A stretch of DNA of 64,000 nt from Rubrobacter calidifluminis (GTDB taxonomy: Bacteria > Actinomycetota > Rubrobacteria > Rubrobacterales > Rubrobacteraceae), in NCBI RefSeq assembly GCF_028617075.1, contig NZ_JAQKGV010000014.1:35412-99411 (forward strand), in the 5' to 3' direction. The notes beneath the pieces were generated by a model. The model did no database searches, was not told where the DNA came from, and worked only from the letters and a program-made list of their open reading frames with translations. Position numbers and translations under genes: made by a program. Below are positions 8,813-17,500 of the stretch, piece after piece. Every line of letters starts with the position of its first letter. Positions within the stretch are counted from its first letter, which is position 1.

Positions 8813-11236
8813 ATGCGCCAGTTGAAGGACGGGCTTGAACCATCGAGGCTCTACCATCACTGTGATCCCGAGAGCCTGCCCTTCACGACGACCGAGGAGC
8901 TCGATGACCTCGACGGCGGGATGGGCCAGCCGCGGGCGGTGGAGGCCGTCCGCTTCGGCATCGGGATAGACCGGCCCGGGTACAACATCTACGCCCTCGG
9001 TCCGCCCGGAACGGGCAAGCACACGCTGGTCAGGCACTTCCTCGAAAAGGAGGCCGGGAAGAGATCGGCCCCCTCCGACTGGGTCTACGTCCACAACTTC
9101 GAGCACCCCTACAGGCCGCGGGCGATAGAGCTACCTCCAGGGATGGGGGTGCGGCTGCGCCGGGACATGGAGCAGCTCGTCGAGGAGCTCAGGCCGTCGC
9201 TCTCGAGCGCCTTCGAAGGCGAGGAATATCAGGCCCGCCGCCGGGCGATAGAGGAGGAGTTCTCCGAGCGTTCCAACCGCGCCTTCGCCGAGCTGAGGAG
9301 GAAGGCACAGGAGAGAGGGCTCGCGCTCCTGCAGACCCCGATGGGATGGGTCTTCGCACCGCTGAGGGAGGGACAGGTGCTCTCCCCGCAGCAGATCCAG
9401 CAGCTCCCCGAGGAGGAGCAGCAGCGCCTGGAGCAGGAGGTGGAAGAGCTGCAGCAGGAGCTGCAACGGGTGCTCTCCGAGGAGATCCCGCGCTGGCAGC
9501 GTGAGATGCAGCGGAGGCTGAGGGAGCTCAACCGGGAGGTGACCAACTTCGCGGTGGGCGCGCGGATAGAAGAGCTCAAGGAGGAGTACGCCTCCTTCGA
9601 GGCGGTGAGGCGCTACCTCGAGGAAGTGCGCCGCGACATCGTCCAGAACGCGCAGGAGATCCTCTCCCCCGGACAGGGGCACGAGGACGGGGAGAGGCAG
9701 CAGGAGCAAATGCACGTCCCGGCCGCCCGCCGCTACCAGGTCAACGTGCTGGTCGACCGCAGCAGGCTCGAAGAGGCTCCCGTCGTCTACGAGGACAACC
9801 CTACCTACCAGAACCTGCTCGGGCGGGTGGAGTACATGGCCAGGATGGGCGCGCTGGTGACGGACTTCAACATGATCCGGCCCGGCGCGCTGCACCGGGC
9901 CAACGGGGGGTATCTGATCCTCGACGCCCGCCGGCTGCTCACGCAGCCCTTCGCCTGGGAGGGGCTCAAGCGGGCGCTGCGCTCCCGGCTCTTGCGCATA
10001 GAGTCGCCGGGGCAGATGGTCGGGCTCATCAGCACGATCTCGCTCGAGCCCGAGCCCATCCCGCTCGACGTGAAGGTGGTCCTCCTCGGGGACCGTCTGC
10101 TCTATTACCTGCTCTCCGCGCTCGACCCGGAGTTCGGTCAGCTCTTCAAGGTCGCAGCGGACTTCGACGAGGAGGTGGACCGAAGTGAGGAGAACAACCT
10201 CCTGTACTCACGGCTCATCGCCTCCATCGCCCGGCGGGAGGGTCTGATGCCCTTCGACCGCACCGGGGTGGCACGGGTGATAGAGCACGCCTCCCGCATG
10301 GTCGGCGACTCGCGCAAACTCCTGGTGCACGTCGAGAGCCTCGCCGACGTCCTGCGCGAGGCCGACTACTGGGCGCGCCAGAACGGGAACGGCGCGGTCA
10401 CCGCCGCCGACGTCCAGAAGGCCATAGACGCCCGCACCTACCGCTCGGACCGGCTGCGCGAGAAGGTGCAGGAGCAGATCCTGCGCGGCACCCTTCTGAT
10501 AGACACCGAGGGCGAGCGCGTCGGGCAGGTCAACGGGCTCTCGGTGATAGAGCTCGGCGGCTTCGCCTTCGGGCGTCCGAGCAGGATCTCGGCCCGCATC
10601 CGCATGGGGCGCGGCGAGGTCGTGGACATCGAGCGCGAGGTGAAGCTCTCCGGTCCCATCCACTCCAAGGGCGTCATGATCCTGGCCGGCTTCCTCGGGG
10701 GGCGCTACGCCACCCGCCGCCCGCTCTCACTCTCGGCGAGCCTGGTCTTCGAGCAATCCTACGGCGGCGTGGAGGGAGACTCGGCCTCCTCCGCCGAGCT
10801 CTACGCGCTGCTCTCCGCGATAGCCGGGCTGCCGGTGAAGCAATCGCTCGCGGTCACCGGGTCGGTGAACCAGCACGGCGACGTGCAGGCCATAGGCGGG
10901 GTCAACGAGAAGATAGAGGGCTTCTTCGACATCTGCCGCATGCGTGGCCTCAACGGGGAGCAGGGCGTCCTGATCCCGGCCTCCAACGTCGACAACCTGA
11001 TGCTGCGGCGCGACGTGGTCGAGGCGGTCGAGCGCGGAGATTTCCACATCTACCCGGTGGAGACGATCGATGAGGGGATCGAGCTTCTGACCGGGGTTCC
11101 GGCCGGGGAACCGGACGAGGAGGGCAACTATCCGGAGGACACGGTGAACGGCATGGTGGAACGAAGACTGGCCGAACTCGGGGAGAGGATGCGGGCTCTG
11201 GCCCGGCAGTCCTCCCGGGAGGAGAACGATGGCTGA
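8813..11236 (+). CDS. Lon-like ATP-dependent protease (AAA+ / S16, YcbZ type)
   Basis: 807 residues. Walker A G-P-P-G-T-G-K at ~63-69, a long charged coiled-coil insertion at ~120-290 rich in Glu/Gln/Arg, the AAA+ lid, then a Lon S16 protease domain. The Ser-Lys dyad is S657 (E-G-D-S-A-S) and K700 (V-N-E-K-I-E), spaced 43 residues as in E. coli Lon. It lacks the Lon N-terminal substrate domain and resembles the LonB/YcbZ group. GAGGAGGT lies immediately before the ATG. The next gene overlaps by 8 bp, so they are co-transcribed. Confidence 0.92.
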   Translation: MRQLKDGLEPSRLYHHCDPESLPFTTTEELDDLDGGMGQPRAVEAVRFGIGIDRPGYNIYALGPPGTGKHTLVRHFLEKEAGKRSAPSDWVYVHNFEHPYRPRAIELPPGMGVRLRRDMEQLVEELRPSLSSAFEGEEYQARRRAIEEEFSERSNRAFAELRRKAQERGLALLQTPMGWVFAPLREGQVLSPQQIQQLPEEEQQRLEQEVEELQQELQRVLSEEIPRWQREMQRRLRELNREVTNFAVGARIEELKEEYASFEAVRRYLEEVRRDIVQNAQEILSPGQGHEDGERQQEQMHVPAARRYQVNVLVDRSRLEEAPVVYEDNPTYQNLLGRVEYMARMGALVTDFNMIRPGALHRANGGYLILDARRLLTQPFAWEGLKRALRSRLLRIESPGQMVGLISTISLEPEPIPLDVKVVLLGDRLLYYLLSALDPEFGQLFKVAADFDEEVDRSEENNLLYSRLIASIARREGLMPFDRTGVARVIEHASRMVGDSRKLLVHVESLADVLREADYWARQNGNGAVTAADVQKAIDARTYRSDRLREKVQEQILRGTLLIDTEGERVGQVNGLSVIELGGFAFGRPSRISARIRMGRGEVVDIEREVKLSGPIHSKGVMILAGFLGGRYATRRPLSLSASLVFEQSYGGVEGDSASSAELYALLSAIAGLPVKQSLAVTGSVNQHGDVQAIGGVNEKIEGFFDICRMRGLNGEQGVLIPASNVDNLMLRRDVVEAVERGDFHIYPVETIDEGIELLTGVPAGEPDEEGNYPEDTVNGMVERRLAELGERMRALARQSSREENDG

Positions 11237-12023
11237 GCGCCACCCGCTCGCACGGCGGGTCGTCGTGGTCCTCGACGCCTCGCCGGAGAACCCCTCCCTG
11301 CTCGAGGCAGCAGCAGATCTGGCCCGCCGCCTGCAGAGCGAGCTTCTGGCGACCTTCGTCGAGGATGCGAACCTGATGCGGTTGACGGAGCTGCCGTTCT
11401 TGAGGGCCGTGGACCCGTTCTCGGGCGCGGCGCGGGAGCTGAACAGCTCCACGATGGAGCGGGCGGTGCGGGCCTACGCCACCCGCGCCGAGGAGACGCT
11501 CAGCCGCATCGCCGCCGGCACGCGTATCAGATGGTCGTTCAGCACCGTGCAGGGTACGGGCTTCTCGGGCGTGCTCTCCTCGGCCTCGGACTCGGATCTG
11601 GTGATCCTGGGGGGCACATCCGGTGCGGCGACCCTCTTCTCGCACGAACCTCCCCCCCACCGTCCCGGCCCGGTGCTCGTCCTGCGCGGCCGGCTCCGCC
11701 CGGGAGCCCCGGTCGTGGTGCTCTACCCGGGGCCCGAGACCGGCTCTCAGCCTCTGCAGGCGGCGACGTTCCTGGCGGAGGTCTGGGATTCCCCGCTCGT
11801 CCTGCTCGCCCCGCAGGAGGTGGACACACGCCTCCCTTCCGGCCTCTCCGAACGACTGCAGGTGAGGCTCAGGAGCCTCCAGGAAGCCGATGCCACTTCG
11901 ATCCTGGAGGCGATCCGGGAAGAGGGCGATGGAGCCCTGCTCGTCCTGCCCGTGGGCACGGACCCGAAACTCCTGCGCGAGCTCCTGGAGTCCGGCCGCT
12001 GCCCGGTCATGATCGTTCCCTGA
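11229..12023 (+). CDS. Universal stress protein-like, two-lobe
   Basis: 264 residues. R-R-V-V-V-V-L-D-A-S-P-E-N at the N-terminus and D-L-V-I-L-G-G-T-S-G-A-A near 130 resemble a UspA alpha/beta nucleotide-binding fold; a second, weaker repeat covers ~150-264. The typical G-x2-G-x9-G-S/T ATP motif is not complete. The ATG at 11229 overlaps the protease stop, with GAGGAGAAC in front. Converges with the YeeE gene (17-bp overlap). Probably a stress-related partner of the Lon-like protease. Confidence 0.7.
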   Translation: MAERHPLARRVVVVLDASPENPSLLEAAADLARRLQSELLATFVEDANLMRLTELPFLRAVDPFSGAARELNSSTMERAVRAYATRAEETLSRIAAGTRIRWSFSTVQGTGFSGVLSSASDSDLVILGGTSGAATLFSHEPPPHRPGPVLVLRGRLRPGAPVVVLYPGPETGSQPLQAATFLAEVWDSPLVLLAPQEVDTRLPSGLSERLQVRLRSLQEADATSILEAIREEGDGALLVLPVGTDPKLLRELLESGRCPVMIVP

Positions 12024-12474
12024 ACCTGCCGCGCACCTGGAAGGTCTCCCGCCGGGATGAGCCTTCCCCCTCGAAGAGGATCGCGTGGAGCGCCATCCCG
12101 GCGAGCATGGCGGCGACGAAGGTGAAAACCGGCCACACCCCGCTCACGAGAGCCACCACCGCAGGCCCCGGGCAGAAGCCCCCGATCCCCCATCCGATGC
12201 CGAAGACGGCCGCGCCCCCGATGAGCCTGCCGTCGATGGCCTTCTTCTCCGGAAGCTCGAAGCTCTGCGCGAAGACAGGCCGCCCCCGGCGTATCGTCAG
12301 GCGGAAGGCGAAAAACGTCACGATCACCGCCCCGCCCATGACGAACGCGAGCGTGGGGTTCCAGCGCCCGGCGACGTCCAAAAACCCGATCACCCGGGCC
12401 GGGTTCGTCATCCCGGAGACCGCGAGACCGAGCCCGAAGACAAGCCCGCTGAGAAATACCGCGAGGTTCCTCAT
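12007..12474 (-). CDS. YeeE/YedE-family (PmpB-like) sulfur-compound channel subunit
   Basis: 155 residues, about four hydrophobic helices with the motif G-G-F-C-P-G-P-A typical of the second half of YeeE/YedE (TsuA-type) thiosulfate transporters. The ATG at 12474 follows AGGGTGGG; a GTG at 12483 would add three residues. It starts 10 nt after the stop of the other half. Known: YeeE/TsuA imports thiosulfate using conserved cysteines. Here the transporter is split into two proteins, as in many actinobacteria and proteobacteria. Confidence 0.85.
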   Translation of the reverse strand: MRNLAVFLSGLVFGLGLAVSGMTNPARVIGFLDVAGRWNPTLAFVMGGAVIVTFFAFRLTIRRGRPVFAQSFELPEKKAIDGRLIGGAAVFGIGWGIGGFCPGPAVVALVSGVWPVFTFVAAMLAGMALHAILFEGEGSSRRETFQVRGRFRERS

Positions 12475-12484
12475 GCCGCCCACC

Positions 12485-12904
12485 CTAGAGAACGTGGCGC
12501 GTGACGAAGACCGTGATCATGGCGACGACCATGAAGACGAGCGTCGCACAGATCGAACGCCGGGAGAGCCGCGCCATCCCGCACACCCCGTGCCCGCTGG
12601 TGCACCCCGATCCGAGCCGGGTCCCGAAACCCACCAGGAGCCCCGCGACGACCATCGCCGGCACCGACGCCTGCAGCTGGACCCGCATCCCCCCACCGAA
12701 TACCTCGTAGATCACCCCACCGGCCAGAAGCCCGGCCACGAAAGCGGCCCGCCAGCCACCCCTCCATCCCAAAGGCCTCAAAAGCCCCCCAACAATGCCG
12801 CTTATCCCCGCAATACGCCCCTCGAAGAGCATCAAAAGAGTCGCCGAAACCCCGATGAGAATACCCCCGACGAGCCCATCGACGGGCGCGAAACCTCCCA
12901 TCAT
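12485..12904 (-). CDS. YeeE/YedE-family (PmpA-like) sulfur-compound channel subunit
   Basis: 139 residues from the ATG-ATG pair at 12904/12901, with AAGGAG six bases upstream; the longer frame to 12985 lacks an SD. About four hydrophobic helices and the cysteine motif G-S-G-C-T-S-G-H-G-V-C-G that marks the first half of YeeE/YedE transporters. It forms a two-gene operon with the PmpB-like gene, divergent from the persulfide dioxygenase-rhodanese gene. Likely imports thiosulfate or a related sulfur anion. Confidence 0.88.
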   Translation of the reverse strand: MMGGFAPVDGLVGGILIGVSATLLMLFEGRIAGISGIVGGLLRPLGWRGGWRAAFVAGLLAGGVIYEVFGGGMRVQLQASVPAMVVAGLLVGFGTRLGSGCTSGHGVCGMARLSRRSICATLVFMVVAMITVFVTRHVL

Positions 12905-13010
12905 CCAGTCTCCTTCCAAAACTCTCTTCCACATCGAATAAGAATATAGGCAAATACTCGAAAATACAGGTGACGCGTGCAGCATTGCTGTATGCCGGTT
13001 TGATTTACTA

Positions 13011-13022
13011 CATAGTGATATG
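13011..13022. promoter_or_regulatory. Inverted repeat upstream of CstB-like gene
   Basis: CATA and TATG arms around a 4-nt GTGA centre, in the AT-rich gap between the YeeE pair and the CstB-like gene; overlaps a TATGAT -10 candidate at 13019..13024. Similar in geometry to the repeat at 2672..2685. Candidate operator. Confidence 0.3.
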
Positions 13023-13056
13023 ATTCAGTTGGAACGGGAGATGAACGGAGGAGAAG

Positions 13057-14463
13057 ATGCTCTTTGAGAGGGTCTACGACGAGGATCTCGCGCAGGCGAG
13101 TTACCTCATCGGGTGTCAGGCGAGTGGCGAAGCGGTGGTGGTGGACCCGAGGCGGGATATCGGGGTCTACCTGGAGATGGCGGAGAAGAACGGCCTGCGC
13201 ATCGTGGCGGTGACCGAGACGCACATCCACGCCGACTATCTCTCGGGCTCACGTGAGCTTGCCGAGGCGACGGGGGCCACGCTGTACCTCTCGGACGAGG
13301 GGGACGAAGACTGGAAGTATGGCTTCGGCGACGAGAAGCTGCATGATGGGGACGAGATAAAGCTCGGCAACATCACCATACGGACGGTGCACACTCCCGG
13401 GCACACGCCGGAGCACGTCTCGTTTCTGGTCACGGACGGGGCGCTGACCGACGAGCCGGGATATCTGCTCAGCGGCGACTTCGTATTCGTAGGGGATCTC
13501 GGGCGGCCCGACCTGCTGGAGGAGGCTGCGGGCATCGCCAACACGCGCGAGAAGGGCGCCCGGGAGATGTTCGCGAGCCTCCGGGACAGGTTCATGCCGC
13601 TGGCCGATTACGTGCAGGTCCACCCCGGGCATGGGGCGGGGAGCGCGTGCGGGAAGGCGCTCGGCTCCGTTCCGAGCAGCACGGTCGGCTACGAGAAGCT
13701 GTTCTCGTGGTGGAGGCGGTATGTGGAGTCGGGCGACGAGGACGGTTTCGTCGAGGCGCTGCTCGAAGGCCAGCCGGACGCGCCGGCCTATTTCGGGAGG
13801 ATGAAGCGTCAGAACAAGGAGGGGCCCGCGCTGCTCGGCGAGCTCCCGCAGCTCGAGCGCTACGACGCGGCGGAGCTCGCCCGGCGGCTAAGGAACGGCG
13901 AGATGCTCCTGATAGACACGCGTCCTCTGGAGGAGTACTACCGGGAAGCGATCGTAGGGGCGATCGTCGTCCCCGGCGGGGAGCATCTGGCGACCGCCGC
14001 CGGGTGGGTCATAGATCCCGAGCGGGACGACAGGCCGATCGCGCTCCTCGCCCGGGACGGGGAGGACGCAGAAGAGATGCGGGACCACCTCATCCGGGTC
14101 GGGATAGACAACGTCCGGGGATATGTGACGAGCACAGAAGGGCTTCCCAAGGAACCCGTCAAGCTCGTCACCCCGGAAGAGCTGGAGAAGATGGATGGAG
14201 GGGCCTCGGTCCTCGACGTGAGGGCCAGGAGCGAGTACACGGAAGGGCACATCCCCGGGGCGATCCAGACGCACGTCGGGAGGGTAAGGTGGAAGCTCAA
14301 CGAACTGCCCCCGGGTCGCCCGCTCGTCGTACACTGCCAGTCCGGGAGGCGCGCGGCCATAGCCGCGAGCACGCTGCGACTGCACAATGTGGATGGGGTG
14401 CTCGAGCTCGAGGGCAGCTACGAGGGGTGGGCCGGAGCCCGGAAGGAGACCAGGACGGTCTAG
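13057..14463 (+). CDS. Persulfide dioxygenase fused to pseudo-rhodanese and rhodanese domains (CstB-like)
   Basis: 468 residues. Residues 1-240 are an ETHE1-type metallo-beta-lactamase domain with T-H-I-H-A-D (H56, H58, D60) and further His at H-T-P-E-H and H-P-G-H-G. Residues ~265-350 are a rhodanese fold whose active loop reads L-L-A-R-D-G without cysteine, so it is a pseudo-rhodanese. Residues ~365-465 are a rhodanese with C427 (V-H-C-Q-S-G-R-R). This order matches Staphylococcus CstB, which oxidises persulfides and forms thiosulfate. Good SD before the ATG. It takes over the product of the SQRs in this region. Confidence 0.92.
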   Translation: MLFERVYDEDLAQASYLIGCQASGEAVVVDPRRDIGVYLEMAEKNGLRIVAVTETHIHADYLSGSRELAEATGATLYLSDEGDEDWKYGFGDEKLHDGDEIKLGNITIRTVHTPGHTPEHVSFLVTDGALTDEPGYLLSGDFVFVGDLGRPDLLEEAAGIANTREKGAREMFASLRDRFMPLADYVQVHPGHGAGSACGKALGSVPSSTVGYEKLFSWWRRYVESGDEDGFVEALLEGQPDAPAYFGRMKRQNKEGPALLGELPQLERYDAAELARRLRNGEMLLIDTRPLEEYYREAIVGAIVVPGGEHLATAAGWVIDPERDDRPIALLARDGEDAEEMRDHLIRVGIDNVRGYVTSTEGLPKEPVKLVTPEELEKMDGGASVLDVRARSEYTEGHIPGAIQTHVGRVRWKLNELPPGRPLVVHCQSGRRAAIAASTLRLHNVDGVLELEGSYEGWAGARKETRTV

Positions 14464-14569
14464 GCGCACACGCCGAGGACGAGCACCCGGCACGGCCCGT
14501 ACAGCGACGCTATGATAAGTTGCGGGACAGGTCTTCGGAAGAGGAAGCCTAGATCACGGAGGAGCCGGG

Positions 14570-17500
14570 ATGCTCGCCAAACGGAAACTTCTCGATGAGC
14601 TGATCTCGCACGCCCGGGGGCAGCTTCCGCGGGAGGATCTCCCGCAGGCCGGACGGTTCATAAGGCAGTACTACGAGTGGGCTTCCCCCGAAGACCTAAG
14701 GGAGCATCCGCCCCTGGACCTCTACGGGGCGGCGGTCGCACACTGGAAGTTCGCCGGCCGCCGCAAACCCGGGGAGACCAGGGTACGCGTGTACAATCCC
14801 CGATTCGAGGACGACGGCTGGCAGTGCACCCACACCGTCGTCGAGATAGTCGCCGACGACATGCCCTTCCTCGTCGACTCCGTCCGAATGGAGGTGAACA
14901 GGCAGGGCTTCTCCGTCCACCTCATCCTGCACCCCATCATGCGGGTGCTGCGGGACGAGGAGGGCCGGCTGCTGGAGATCCTGGGACCAGAAGAGAAGAG
15001 CGAGGGCGCCATTCCAGAGTCGATCATGCACGTGGAAGTCGACCGGCACACCTCACCCGAGGCGCTGGAGTCCCTGCGCAGCGGCCTGTCCCGCGTGCTT
15101 TCGGACGTCAGGGCGGCGGTGGAGGACTGGCCCGCGATGCGCGAGAAGGTGCGCGAAGCGGCGGAGAGCCTGAAGAGCGGAGAACCGCCCGCGACCCCCG
15201 AAGAGGTCGAGGAGGCCCATGCGTTCCTGGAGTGGCTCGACGCCGACAACTTCACCTTCCTGGGTTACAGGGAGTACGGGGCGAAAGGAGAGGCCATCGA
15301 AGGCTCCGGGCTCGGCATCCTGCGCGAGGGACGGGAAGGCAACCCGGACAGCCTGCCCGCCGTGGAGGGACGGCATCCCGGCCTCATGACGCTCACCAAA
15401 GCGAGCTCGCGTGCGACGGTCCATCGGCCCTCGTACATGGACTATGTGGGCGTGAGGATCTTCGACGGGGACGGCCGGGTGATCGGGGAGCGGCGCTTCC
15501 TCGGGCTCTACACCTTCTCCGCCTACAGCGCGAGCGCGATGGAGATCCCGATCATACGCCGCAAGGTGCGGGAGGTGTTGCGGAGGGCGGGCTTCCCTCC
15601 GGCGAGCCACAACGAGAAGGATCTGGTGGAGATCCTGGAGACCTACCCCCGCGACGAGCTCTTCCAGATCTCCACGGAAGAACTCTTCGAGATCTCGATA
15701 GGCATCCTGCACCTGCAGGAGCGGCAGCGGGTGCGCATGTTCGCCCGGCGCGAGGAGTTCGGTCGTTTCTTCTCGTGTCTGGTCTTCGTGCCCCGGGATC
15801 GATACAACACCACGACCCGCCAGCGGATGCAGGAAATCCTCAAGGAGGCCTTCGGGGGCACGCACGTCGAGTACGACGTCAGGCTCTCGGAGTCGGTCCT
15901 GGCGCGGCTGCACTTCATCGTCTACACCCCGCCGGGCAGAGAGGTCCCGGAGTACGATCCGCAGGAGACAGAAGAACGCCTCGCCGGCGCCGTACGCTCG
16001 TGGACGGACGACCTCTACGACGCCCTCGTCGAGCAGTGCGGCGAGGAGGAGGGGGTGGAGCTGTTCCGCCGCTACCGGGACGCCTTCCCGCCCGGCTACC
16101 GGGCGGGATTCCTCGCCCGCGCCGCCGTGGGCGACATCCGCAGCATCGAAGATCTCGCCTCCGAAGAGGACATTGGGATGAGCCTCTACCACCCGCTGGA
16201 GGAACCCGATGACTTCCTCGGATTCAAGCTCTTCAAGAAGGGCGAGCAGATCCCGCTCTCCCGGGTGATGCCGCTACTCGAGAACATGGGGGTGGAGGTC
16301 GTCGACGAGAGGCCGCACCGGGTGGAGCCCGCGGGCGAAGAGCAGGTCTGGATCCACGACTTCGGCCTCGTGCACCGATCCGGCGAGGATCTGAGGTCCG
16401 CCCGGACCAAGCGGCTCTTCCAGGAGTGCTTCGCGCGCGTCCTGCGCGGGGAGGCCGAGAACGACGGGCTCAACCGGCTGGTGCTCCTCGCCGGGCTCTC
16501 GTGGCGCGAGATCTCGATGCTCAGGGCCTACTGCAAGTATCTACGCCAGACGGGGACCACCTTCAGCCAGCGCTACATGGAGGACACCCTGGCGGACAAC
16601 CCGCACGTCGCCCGGCTCCTCGTCTCCCTCTTCGAGCACCGCTTCGACCCGGAGGATGCGACAAGGGAGGAGGCGGCGGCGAGGCTCCAGGAACGGATAG
16701 AGGAAGAGCTCGAGGAGGTCGCGAGCCTCGACGAGGACCGCATCCTGCGCAGTTTTCTGCACCTCATCCTTGCGACCCTACGCACCAACTACTTCCAGAA
16801 GGACGCCGCGGGCAAAGAGAGATCTTACCTCTCTTTCAAGTTCGATCCCTCGCGCGTCCCGGACCTCCCGCTCCCGAGGCCGCGCTTCGAGATCTTCGTC
16901 TACTCGCCCCGCATGGAGGGGGTCCACCTGCGCGGCGGTGAGGTCGCCCGGGGCGGCATCCGGCACTCCGACCGCCGGGAGGACTTCCGCACCGAGATCC
17001 TCGGGCTGATGAAGGCCCAGATGGTCAAGAACGCCGTCATAGTCCCGGTCGGGGCCAAGGGAGGTTTCGTCGTCAAGCGACCACCCGACGACGGCGACCG
17101 GGACGCGATGCGGCGCGAGGCCGTCGAATGCTACAGCACGCTCATACGGGGCATGCTCGACCTCACCGACAACCTCTCCGACGGCCGGGTCGTCCCGCCC
17201 CCCGACGTGGTGCGCTACGACGGCGACGACACCTACCTCGTCGTTGCGGCGGACAAGGGCACGGCGACCTTCTCGGACATCGCCAACGAGATCTCCCGGG
17301 AGTACGGCTTCTGGCTCGGCGACGCCTTCGCCTCCGGCGGCAAGACCGGCTACGACCACAAGGAGATGGGGATCACGGCGAAAGGTGCGTGGGAGTCGGT
17401 CAAGCGCCACTTCCGCGAGCTGGGCAAGGACATCCAGAGGGAAGACTTCACCGTGGTCGGCATCGGGGACATGTCGGGGGACGTCTTCGGCAACGGCATG

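Noticed and set aside
7349..9106. 585-codon minus-strand frame
   Set aside because: Antisense across the TetR, Crp and protease genes; no domain and no SD.
11531..12949. 472-codon plus-strand frame
   Set aside because: Covers the stress protein in another frame and the YeeE pair antisense; Pro/Arg-rich noise.
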